A stretch of DNA of 13,208 nucleotides from Clostridiales bacterium (GTDB lineage Bacteria; Bacillota; Clostridia; Oscillospirales; Acutalibacteraceae): positions 12,129 through 25,336 of the forward strand of contig JAAVHU010000036.1 in the NCBI GenBank assembly GCA_014799585.1, in the 5' to 3' direction. The position numbers were made by a program, and so were the translations under genes. Position 1 is the first letter of the stretch; each line of letters opens with the position of its first letter. Below, one piece after another: positions 7,274 to 13,208 of this stretch. The notes beneath the pieces were generated by a model. It was not told where the DNA came from and made no database searches. It was given only the letters and a program-made list of their open reading frames with translations.

Positions 7274-7308
7274 TTATTTTTGAAGATTTTTATACTATTA
7301 TACAACAT

Positions 7309-7321
7309 ATTTCCGAACTAA
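7309..7321 (+). promoter_or_regulatory. PurBox-like motif upstream of the purine operon
   Basis: ATTTCCGAACTAA matches the published PurBox consensus AWWWCCGAACWWT of Gram-positive PurR at 12 of 13 positions, including the whole CCGAAC core. It lies 24 nt upstream of the predicted -35 of purE. A second, inverted box (GTTCGG), as in Bacillus, was not found. Whether this organism has a PurR of that family is unknown from the window. Confidence 0.45.
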
Positions 7322-7344
7322 AAAAATAAATTGTGCCGTATCTA

Positions 7345-7373
7345 TTGAAAAAGAATGGCGTATATTGTAAAAT
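7345..7373 (+). promoter_or_regulatory. Sigma-A promoter of the purine operon
   Basis: TTGAAA (7345-7350), a 17-nt spacer and TAAAAT (7368-7373), with TG immediately before the -10, form a good housekeeping promoter. The start point would be near 7380, giving a leader of only about 25 nt before purE. That leaves no room for a purine riboswitch. Confidence 0.75.
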
Positions 7374-7404
7374 ATAAAAAAATCAAATCGGAGGGCAATC
7401 TATT

Positions 7405-7902
7405 ATGAAAAAAGTTGCAATTATAATGGGTTCAGATAGCGATTTGCCTATCGTTACCCCTGCAATCAAACAGCTTAAAGAGCTTGATATTGAAACAGAA
7501 GTAAGAGTTATGAGCGCACACAGAACTCCTAAAGAGGCTCAGGCTTTTGCAGAATCAGCAATTGATAATAATTTTGGTGTAATTATTGCGGCAGCAGGAA
7601 TGGCTGCTCATCTTGGCGGTGTGCTTGCAGCATCAACAACGCTTCCTGTAATCGGTATTCCTTGCTCAGCAAAAGTGCTTGACGGTATGGATGCAATGCT
7701 TGCAACAATTATGATGCCGCCGGGAATTCCTGTTGCTTCTGTTGGTGTTAATGCAGCAAAAAATGCGGCTCTTCTTGCTGCTGAAATCCTTGCAGTTGGT
7801 GATGATGCACTTATGCAGAAATTGAAGGATATGAGAAAAGAAATGGCTGCTGCCGTTATCGAAAAGGATAAGGCATTGCAGGAAAAAATAAAAGAAATTT
7901 AA
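7405..7902 (+). CDS. purE: 5-(carboxyamino)imidazole ribonucleotide mutase / AIR carboxylase subunit PurE
   Basis: PurE makes 4-carboxy-AIR in the sixth stage of purine synthesis, from N5-CAIR (class I) or directly from AIR and CO2 (class II). The 165-residue protein has GSDSD at 9-13, SAHRTP at 37-42 with the catalytic-loop His39, and AAGMAAHLGG at about 63-72. The SAHRTP and AAHL features point to class I, but the usual AGGAAHLPG loop is altered. The class II AGRSNALSG motif is absent. GGAGGG at 7390-7395 is a good ribosome binding site. It opens the purine operon and lies 21 nt before purM. No purK, which supplies N5-CAIR, is in the window. Confidence 0.95.
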   Translation: MKKVAIIMGSDSDLPIVTPAIKQLKELDIETEVRVMSAHRTPKEAQAFAESAIDNNFGVIIAAAGMAAHLGGVLAASTTLPVIGIPCSAKVLDGMDAMLATIMMPPGIPVASVGVNAAKNAALLAAEILAVGDDALMQKLKDMRKEMAAAVIEKDKALQEKIKEI

Positions 7903-7923
7903 TTAAATTATAGGAGTTATCTT

Positions 7924-8961
7924 ATGGAAAAAAGTTTCAGCGAAAGCTATGCAGCAGCAGGTGTTGATGTAACAGCAGGCTATAAATCTGTTGAACTTAT
8001 CAAATCTCACGTAAAGAAAACAAATATTCCGGGTGTAATCGGCGGTATCGGCGGTTTCGGCGGTATGTTTGAAATTGCTGCTAATGAATATAAAAATCCC
8101 GTTCTTGTAAGCGGAACAGACGGCGTAGGCACAAAGATTAAACTTGCAATGCTTATGGATAAGCACGACACTATCGGTATTGACTGCGTTGCAATGTGCG
8201 TAAATGATGTTGCTTGCAGTGGTGCAAAGCCATTATTTTTCCTTGATTATATTGCTTGCGGTAAAAACTATCCTGAAAAGATAGAACAGATTGTTAAAGG
8301 TGTTGCAGAAGGCTGCATTCAGTCAGGCTGTGCACTTGTTGGAGGCGAAACAGCAGAGCATCCGGGTCTTATGCCTGATGAGGATTATGACCTTGCAGGC
8401 TTTACTGTTGGTATCGGTGATAAGGACAAGCTCGTTTCAGGCGATAATCTTAAAGCAGGCGATGTGCTTATCGGTGTTGCTTCTTCAGGTATTCATTCAA
8501 ACGGTTTTTCGCTTATCAGAAAAGTATTTAATATCAATGCAGAAACAATCAAGGTTTATTATGATGAGCTTGGAAAAACACTTGGTGAGGAGCTTATCAC
8601 ACCTACAAGAATTTATGTAAAACCTCTTCTTGAGCTTATGAGCAAGGTAACAGTTAATGCGATTTCTCATATTACAGGCGGCGGTTTTTACGAGAATGTT
8701 CCAAGAATGCTTAAGGACGGCTTTACTGCTGTTATCGAAAAGGATAAATGCTTTAAGCTTCCAATCTTTGATTTAATTCAGAAAACAGGCAATATCAGCG
8801 AACACGATATGTATAATACATTTAATATGGGCACAGGTCTTGTTATTGCAGTTGATAAGGAAAAGGCTGATGAGGCTGTTGAAATCCTGAATAATGCAGG
8901 CGAAAAGGCAGCAATTATCGGCGAAATCAAAGCAGGCGAAATGGGAGTAGAATTAGTATGA
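7924..8961 (+). CDS. purM: Phosphoribosylformylglycinamidine cyclo-ligase (AIR synthetase)
   Basis: PurM closes the imidazole ring: FGAM + ATP -> AIR + ADP + Pi, giving the substrate for PurE. The 345 residues match the family length. Motifs are SYAAAGVD (8-15), the ATP-binding glycine-rich segment with GTDGVGTK (64-71), [10 protein letters not shown] (87-96), GGETAEHPG (140-148), [11 protein letters not shown] (187-197) and [13 protein letters not shown] (249-261). TAGGAG precedes the ATG. The stop TGA overlaps the purN start as ATGA, so the two are translationally coupled. It is an intact member of the PurM/PurL/SelD ATP-binding superfamily. Confidence 0.97.
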   Translation: MEKSFSESYAAAGVDVTAGYKSVELIKSHVKKTNIPGVIGGIGGFGGMFEIAANEYKNPVLVSGTDGVGTKIKLAMLMDKHDTIGIDCVAMCVNDVACSGAKPLFFLDYIACGKNYPEKIEQIVKGVAEGCIQSGCALVGGETAEHPGLMPDEDYDLAGFTVGIGDKDKLVSGDNLKAGDVLIGVASSGIHSNGFSLIRKVFNINAETIKVYYDELGKTLGEELITPTRIYVKPLLELMSKVTVNAISHITGGGFYENVPRMLKDGFTAVIEKDKCFKLPIFDLIQKTGNISEHDMYNTFNMGTGLVIAVDKEKADEAVEILNNAGEKAAIIGEIKAGEMGVELV

Positions 8962-9581
8962 TGAATATAGCTGTATTTGTTTCGGGTGGCGGAACAAATC
9001 TTCAGGCGCTCATTGATGCACAGGATAGGGGAGAAATCAAAAACGGTAAAATTACCTTTGTTCTTGCGTCAAATGATGGTGCTTATGCACTTAAGCGTGC
9101 TGAAAAGGCAGGTATTCCAAGTGCGGTAGTAAGCAGAAAGAAGTATTCTTCAAAGGAAGAATATGATAAGGCTGTTCTTGCTGTGCTTGAAGATAAGAAT
9201 ATTGATTTGATTGTTCTTGCAGGTTTTCTTTCAATTCTTGGTGAAGAACTTGTAAGTAAATACAGAAACAGAATTATAAATATTCATCCAAGCCTTATTC
9301 CTCTTTTTTGCGGAGATGGATTTTATGGCAAAAAGGTGCATACAGCTGTTCTGGGCAGTGGTGTAAAGGTAACAGGTGCTACCGCTCACTTTGTAAATGA
9401 AATAACAGATGGCGGTGCTATTATCCTTCAAAAAGCTGTTCCTGTTGAACAGGGAGATAACGAGGATATTCTTCAATATCGTGTAATGCGTCAGGCAGAA
9501 TGGGAAATTCTTCCAAAGGCAGTTTCTCTTTTTTGTGAGGGCAGAATTAAAATAAACGGAAATAAAACAGAAATTATTTAA
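8958..9581 (+). CDS. purN: Phosphoribosylglycinamide formyltransferase (folate-dependent GAR transformylase)
   Basis: PurN transfers a formyl group from 10-formyltetrahydrofolate to GAR, the third step of purine synthesis. The 207 residues include the GAR phosphate loop [12 protein letters not shown] (9-20), the catalytic Asn108 and His110 in INIHPSLIP, and Asp151 in EITDGGAI, corresponding to the known N-H-D catalytic trio. The usual HPSLLPSFPG loop is changed to [15 protein letters not shown], a variant that I think is common in Clostridia. The ATG at 8958 overlaps the purM stop (ATGA); a second ATG follows at 8961. GGGAG at 8944-8948 may serve as the ribosome binding site. The gene is intact. 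Confidence 0.96.
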   Translation: MMNIAVFVSGGGTNLQALIDAQDRGEIKNGKITFVLASNDGAYALKRAEKAGIPSAVVSRKKYSSKEEYDKAVLAVLEDKNIDLIVLAGFLSILGEELVSKYRNRIINIHPSLIPLFCGDGFYGKKVHTAVLGSGVKVTGATAHFVNEITDGGAIILQKAVPVEQGDNEDILQYRVMRQAEWEILPKAVSLFCEGRIKINGNKTEII

Positions 9582-9591
9582 GGTGAATACT

Positions 9592-10296
9592 ATGAAAATT
9601 GTAAATATAGCAAAAGAATTATCTTCAAATTCATATCCGGGCAGAGGTATCGTGCTTGGTAAAACACCTGATGGAAAAAAGGCAGCAATTACTTATTTCA
9701 TTATGGGCAGAAGTGAAAACAGCCGTAATCGTATTTTTGAAGAAAACGATAGAGGCGGCATCCGCACAAAGGCATTTGATGAATCCAAAATGGTTGATCC
9801 AAGCCTTATCATTTATAATCCTGTTTTGAAACTTGATGGTAAAACAATCGTTACAAATGGTGATCAGACAGATACAATTTATGATTTTATGAAGGATGGT
9901 CATTGTTATCGTCACGCTCTTTTAACTCGTGAATTTGAGCCTGATGAACCAAACTATACACCAAGAATTTCAGGTGTTGTTAAACCGAATGGTGATTATG
10001 TTTTATCTATTCTTAAATCCAATATGGGCAAGCCTCAGTGCTTAAGATTTTTCTATGAATATCCTGCTGAAGCAGGTCTTGGTCATTTTATCCACACCTA
10101 TAAATGTGATGGAAATCCTATTCCGTCATTTGAGGGAGAGCCAACACCTGTTGCAGTTGAAACAAATGATATTGAGGAATGGACAAGCGTTATCTGGAAC
10201 AATCTGAATGAAGATAACAAGGTTTCGCTTTTCACCCGTTTCATCAATCTTGAAACAGGCGAGGAAGAAACGAAAATAGTTAATAAAAATGTATAA
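9592..10296 (+). CDS. purO: IMP cyclohydrolase, archaeal PurO-like family
   Basis: This protein probably catalyses the last step, FAICAR -> IMP + H2O, normally done by the C-terminal-unrelated N-domain of bacterial PurH. The 234 residues show PurO-family features: YPGRGIVLG (about 16-24), an FIMGRSENSRNR block (about 38-49), YNPVL, VTNGDQTDTIYDFM (about 84-97), then EFEPDEPNYTPRISGV (about 115-130). No PurH MGS-like domain is present. The start ATG 9592 has AAGGTGA (9580-9586) 5 nt upstream; an in-frame GTG at 9583 falls inside that site and is less likely. It lies 10 nt after purN in the operon. The function is inferred from resemblance and context. A separate AICAR transformylase must be encoded elsewhere. 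Confidence 0.85.
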   Translation: MKIVNIAKELSSNSYPGRGIVLGKTPDGKKAAITYFIMGRSENSRNRIFEENDRGGIRTKAFDESKMVDPSLIIYNPVLKLDGKTIVTNGDQTDTIYDFMKDGHCYRHALLTREFEPDEPNYTPRISGVVKPNGDYVLSILKSNMGKPQCLRFFYEYPAEAGLGHFIHTYKCDGNPIPSFEGEPTPVAVETNDIEEWTSVIWNNLNEDNKVSLFTRFINLETGEEETKIVNKNV

Positions 10297-10301
10297 AATA
10301 G

Positions 10302-10342
10302 TTTAAGCAAAGGGTTTCGTTCCCTTTGCTTAAAGTTCTTTT
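10302..10342 (+). terminator. Terminator-like hairpin between purO and purD
   Basis: A perfect 13-bp inverted repeat, TTTAAGCAAAGGG / CCCTTTGCTTAAA, with a 7-nt loop (TTTCGTT), is followed by GTTCTTTT. It starts 6 nt after the purO stop. The imperfect T tract suggests partial termination, an mRNA 3'-end stabiliser, or a step-down point before purD. No promoter is evident between it and purD, so purD expression would need read-through. Confidence 0.7.
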
Positions 10343-10356
10343 AAAGGAGAGTTAAA

Positions 10357-11631
10357 ATGAAGGTTTTAGTAGTAGGCGGCGGCGGAAGAGAGCATGCCTT
10401 AATCAGAAAAATAAAGGAATCAGGTAAGGTAACAGAAATAGCTTGCTGCCCCGGTAATGGTGGTATTTCTTATGATGCAAAGTGTTATCCTGTTTCTGCA
10501 ACAGATATAGACGGCGTTGTAAATCTTGCAAAGGAAATCAAGGCCGATTTCGTTGTTGTTGCTCCTGATGATCCTCTTGTTGCAGGTATGGTTGATGCAC
10601 TTAATGCAGAAGGCTTCCCAACATTCGGTCCAAAAGCAAATGCCGCTATCATTGAGGGTTCAAAGGTTTTCTCTAAAAATCTTATGCTTAAATATAACAT
10701 CCCAACGGCTGAATATAAGGTTTTTGATAACGCAGATGATGCAATAGCTTATGTTAAAGAAAAGAATGAATTTCCAACTGTTGTTAAGGCAGACGGCCTT
10801 GCTCTTGGCAAGGGTGTTATCATTCCTGAAAACTTTGAAGAAGCAGAAGCAGGCATAAAAGAAATTATGCAGGATAAAATATTCGGCGAAAGCGGAAACA
10901 ATATCGTTGTTGAAGAATTTTTAACAGGTCCTGAAGTTTCTGTTCTTGCATTTACAGATGGTAAGTGCGTTAAGCCTATGGTGTCTTCCATGGATCATAA
11001 ACGTGCACTTGACGGCGATAAAGGTCTTAATACAGGCGGAATGGGAACGGTTTCTCCAAATCCTTATTATACTGATGATGTTGCAGCCGAATGTATGGAT
11101 AAAATTTTTGTTCCAACAATGGAAGCAATGAATGCAGAGGGAAGAACATTTAAGGGCTGTCTTTATTTCGGTCTTATGATAACGCCAAAGGGTCCGAAGG
11201 TTATTGAATATAACTGCCGTTTCGGTGATCCTGAAACACAGGTTGTGCTTCCTCGCCTTAAAACAGATATTATGGATATCTTTGAAGCAATCAATAATGA
11301 AACCCTTTCAGATTTGGATATTGAATGGTCTGATGATGCGGCAGCTTGCGTTGTTATTGCATCAGGCGGTTATCCTAAGTCATATCCAAAGGGTCTTGAA
11401 ATTACAGGTCTTGAAAATGGACAGTGCGATGGTGTTATCGTTTATCATGCAGGAACTGCTCTTGATGATAATAAACTTGTAACATCTGGCGGAAGAGTTC
11501 TTGGCGTAACTGCTTTAGGTTCAGACTTACAGGAAGCGTTAAATAAGTCTTATAAAGCAGTGGAAAAAATCAATTTTGAAAATAAGCATTTCAGAAAAGA
11601 TATCGGTCAAAGAGCATTAAAGGCATTATAA
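10357..11631 (+). CDS. purD: Phosphoribosylamine-glycine ligase (GAR synthetase)
   Basis: PurD joins phosphoribosylamine and glycine with ATP to form GAR, the substrate of PurN. The 424-residue ATP-grasp enzyme has the N-terminal GGGGREHAL (7-15), KADGLALGKGV (144-154), EEFLTGPEVSVLAF (186-199), DHKRALDGDKG then LNTGGMG (213-230), and the metal-binding EYNCRFGDPETQ (284-295). The usual QDHKR and GPNTGGMGAYSP read MDHKR and GLNTGGMGTVSP here, conservative variants. A strong AAAGGAGAG lies 6 nt before the ATG. It is the last gene of the visible purine operon. No clear terminator follows, only AT-rich DNA. Confidence 0.97.
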   Translation: MKVLVVGGGGREHALIRKIKESGKVTEIACCPGNGGISYDAKCYPVSATDIDGVVNLAKEIKADFVVVAPDDPLVAGMVDALNAEGFPTFGPKANAAIIEGSKVFSKNLMLKYNIPTAEYKVFDNADDAIAYVKEKNEFPTVVKADGLALGKGVIIPENFEEAEAGIKEIMQDKIFGESGNNIVVEEFLTGPEVSVLAFTDGKCVKPMVSSMDHKRALDGDKGLNTGGMGTVSPNPYYTDDVAAECMDKIFVPTMEAMNAEGRTFKGCLYFGLMITPKGPKVIEYNCRFGDPETQVVLPRLKTDIMDIFEAINNETLSDLDIEWSDDAAACVVIASGGYPKSYPKGLEITGLENGQCDGVIVYHAGTALDDNKLVTSGGRVLGVTALGSDLQEALNKSYKAVEKINFENKHFRKDIGQRALKAL

Positions 11632-11659
11632 TCATCTTTGTAATAAGTTATTAACTAAA

Positions 11660-11678
11660 TGTTTACAAATCTGTTTAC
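11660..11678 (+). promoter_or_regulatory. Direct repeat upstream of the efflux-adaptor promoter, possible activator site
   Basis: TGTTTAC occurs twice (11660-11666 and 11672-11678) with a 12-nt period, ending 9 nt before the -35 hexamer. Tandem half-sites abutting a -35 are typical of OmpR-family response regulators that control transporter genes. No regulator gene is in the window, and AT-rich DNA yields such repeats by chance, so this is tentative. Confidence 0.35.
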
Positions 11679-11687
11679 TTATAGTTG

Positions 11688-11716
11688 TTGACTTTTATAC
11701 AAATTGGAATTATACT
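11688..11716 (+). promoter_or_regulatory. Sigma-A promoter of the efflux-adaptor gene
   Basis: TTGACT (11688-11693), a 17-nt spacer and TATACT (11711-11716) differ from the housekeeping consensus at one position in each hexamer. Transcription would start near 11723, about 42 nt before the adaptor ATG. This separates the efflux gene from the purine operon. Confidence 0.8.
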
Positions 11717-11764
11717 AAGTCCTATACTGAAAAATTATAATTATATATTATAAGGGGTATGGAT

Positions 11765-13208
11765 ATGGCAACCATAAAAAAGAATAAAAAGAAAAGAATC
11801 ATAATTGCAGTTATTATCGTTGCAATTATTGCAGTTGCGGCAACGGCTGCTTATTTTGCAGCTGTGGAAAGCTCAATACCATCTGTTTCACTTTATAGTG
11901 TCGGAACAAGCGATATTTACGAAACAGTAAGTGCAACGGGGCAGGTGTCTTCGGGTGCAGTTAAGGAATATAAGGTTGGTGCTGTTGCAACAGTAAAAGA
12001 GGTTAAAGTAAAAGCAGGCGATGTGGTTAAAAAGGGCGATTTGCTTGCAACCTTTGATACATCAGGCTTTGATTCTCAGATAACACAGATGCAGGCATCT
12101 TATAATCAGGCAAAGGCAAGCTATAATGAAGCTATTGCATCTCAGAAGGAAGCAAAGAAAAATCTTGCTGATGTTCAAAAGAAGATTGCAGAGCTTGAAA
12201 AGGAAAATAAAAAGCTTAAGAAGGATGCAAGTAAAACAACTACTGCAAAGGCAGGTTCAACAACTCGTCCGTCAGCAACACTTCCAAGTCTGCCTGAAAA
12301 TACAAATCCATCAGGTTCAATAACACTTCCTTCAAATTTCCCAACAGGTTTACCATCTGATGTTACTAACGGAAATGTTCAGATAAATCCTGATGTTATT
12401 GCAGGAATTGATATAAACGATATGAATGCAGTAATGGCTGCTGCTTCATCAAGCGAATCAAAACTTGCTGCGAATGAGCTTATGCTTGCAGCATATTATG
12501 CACAAGAAAAACTTTATTCTTCATTAGCGTCAGATTCTCTTGTTTCTTCTAAAAAAGAACTAATGAATACAACCAAGAATGCTTTGAACGCTCTTCAGGA
12601 GGCTCAGCAGGAAATGGCTGCAGGCTGGACAGCTGCGTTTGACGGCACAATTACTGAATGCAATATTTTCCCTGATGAACAAACCTCGCTTCTTGCAAAT
12701 GGTATTGTTCTTCAAAATATGAATAATATGGTTGTGACAATATCCCTTGGCGAATATGACATACATAAGGTCAAGGTTGATATGCCTGCAAAAATTAAAA
12801 CGGCTTATGGCGAATATACAGGTAAGGTTATCAGCAAGGCTCCTGTTGCATCAGGCGGATCAAGCTCTTCTATTATTGATTCTGTGGGTTCATCTATGGG
12901 TATAAGCGGTCTTTCAAGTTTAACACAGGCTGGTGCAGGTGTTGAGGTTCAAATTGCTGTTGATAATCCTGATGAGTATATCATTATCGGCTTTGATGCC
13001 GATGTTGAAATTGCTGTTGGCGAACATCTTGGAATCACAACTGTTCCAAGCAATGCAATGGTGCTTGATAAAACAGGCTCATATGTTTTTGTTTATAACG
13101 AAGAAACCAAAACGGTTACTAAAACTCTGATTGAAACAGGTGCTGCATCCGTTTCTGATTATGAAGTTTTAAGCGGTGTTAAAATTGGCGATAAAATCGT
13201 TCTTGCCC
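11765..13208 (+). CDS. Membrane-fusion (MacA/HlyD-like) efflux adaptor, 3' truncated
   Basis: This is the extracytoplasmic adaptor of a probable ABC exporter; MacB-like ATPase and permease genes would be expected just beyond the right edge. The frame is open for 481 codons to the window end. A basic N-terminus (KKNKKKR) is followed by a membrane anchor (about 12-33). A lipoyl-like half (about 68-98, VKVKAGDVVKKGDLLATFD), coiled-coil helix 1 (about 101-153), a Ser/Thr/Pro-rich linker (about 154-205) and helix 2 (about 228-286) come next. The second lipoyl half is at about 288-308 (GWTAAFDGTITECNIFPDEQ), followed by a beta-barrel region with a Gly/Ser loop (362-392) and a membrane-proximal domain. 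AAGGGG (11752-11757) is 7 nt from this ATG; the in-frame ATG at 11759 is too close. The transported substrate is unknown. Confidence 0.88.
   Translation, partial: MATIKKNKKKRIIIAVIIVAIIAVAATAAYFAAVESSIPSVSLYSVGTSDIYETVSATGQVSSGAVKEYKVGAVATVKEVKVKAGDVVKKGDLLATFDTSGFDSQITQMQASYNQAKASYNEAIASQKEAKKNLADVQKKIAELEKENKKLKKDASKTTTAKAGSTTRPSATLPSLPENTNPSGSITLPSNFPTGLPSDVTNGNVQINPDVIAGIDINDMNAVMAAASSSESKLAANELMLAAYYAQEKLYSSLASDSLVSSKKELMNTTKNALNALQEAQQEMAAGWTAAFDGTITECNIFPDEQTSLLANGIVLQNMNNMVVTISLGEYDIHKVKVDMPAKIKTAYGEYTGKVISKAPVASGGSSSSIIDSVGSSMGISGLSSLTQAGAGVEVQIAVDNPDEYIIIGFDADVEIAVGEHLGITTVPSNAMVLDKTGSYVFVYNEETKTVTKTLIETGAASVSDYEVLSGVKIGDKIVLA

Noticed and set aside
7041..7283. 80-codon plus-strand ORF antisense to the sigma gene
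   Set aside because: It overlaps the conserved sigma-factor coding sequence and its promoter, and its translation has no recognisable family features.
7374..7404. Purine riboswitch before purE
   Set aside because: The predicted leader is only about 25 nt and no purine aptamer core is visible anywhere in 7203-7404.
9583..9591. GTG at 9583 as the start of the PurO-like gene
   Set aside because: The codon lies within the AAGGTGA ribosome binding site that serves the ATG at 9592 with normal spacing.
11640..11660. TAATAAGTTATTA palindrome after purD as a terminator
   Set aside because: The stem is only six A/T pairs with a one-base centre and no T tract, too weak for an intrinsic terminator.

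Overview
The window looks like a chromosomal segment of a low-GC Firmicute, most likely a Clostridia/Ruminococcaceae-type (Oscillospirales) gut bacterium. This rests on four things: the gene order secY-adk-map-infA-rpmJ-rpsM-rpsK-rpsD-rpoA-rplQ with rpsD inside the alpha operon, zinc-binding versions of Adk, L36 and S4, strong AGGAGG-type ribosome binding sites, and an archaeal-type (PurO) IMP cyclohydrolase in the purine operon. The assignment is an inference from content; no 16S gene is present.

Region 1 (1-5551, + strand) is the distal part of the S10-spc-alpha ribosomal protein supercluster. It makes the translocon channel SecY (5' end outside the window), adenylate kinase, methionine aminopeptidase, IF-1, ribosomal proteins L36, S13, S11, S4 and L17, and RNA polymerase alpha. 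The small KOW-domain gene that many Firmicutes carry between map and infA is absent; an 89-nt gap there may hold a relic of it.

Region 2 (5552-5734) separates convergent genes. It holds a strong bidirectional intrinsic terminator, a structured GC-rich intergenic repeat with an 8-G run, and a second perfect hairpin. Region 3 (5735-7202, - strand) is a two-gene ECF sigma factor/membrane anti-sigma module, preceded by a convincing ECF-type self-promoter (TGTAAC-17 nt-CGTT).

Region 4 (7203-7404) is a divergent intergenic region carrying the ECF promoter on one strand. On the other strand are a housekeeping promoter and a PurBox-like motif for the purine operon. Region 5 (7405-11631, + strand) is a de novo purine operon, purE-purM-purN-purO-purD, with translational coupling at purM/purN and a terminator-like hairpin between purO and purD. 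The enzymes cover GAR synthesis (PurD), GAR formylation (PurN), AIR synthesis (PurM), AIR carboxylation (PurE) and final ring closure to IMP (PurO). purF, purL, purC, purB, purK and the AICAR transformylase are not in this window.

Region 6 (11632-13208) starts with a near-consensus sigma-A promoter preceded by a direct repeat. It then enters a membrane-fusion (MacA/HlyD-like) efflux adaptor that runs off the right edge. Its hairpin is interrupted by a Ser/Thr/Pro-rich linker. No stretch longer than about 200 nt lacks a gene. I saw no rRNA, tRNA, CRISPR array, insertion sequence or phage gene.
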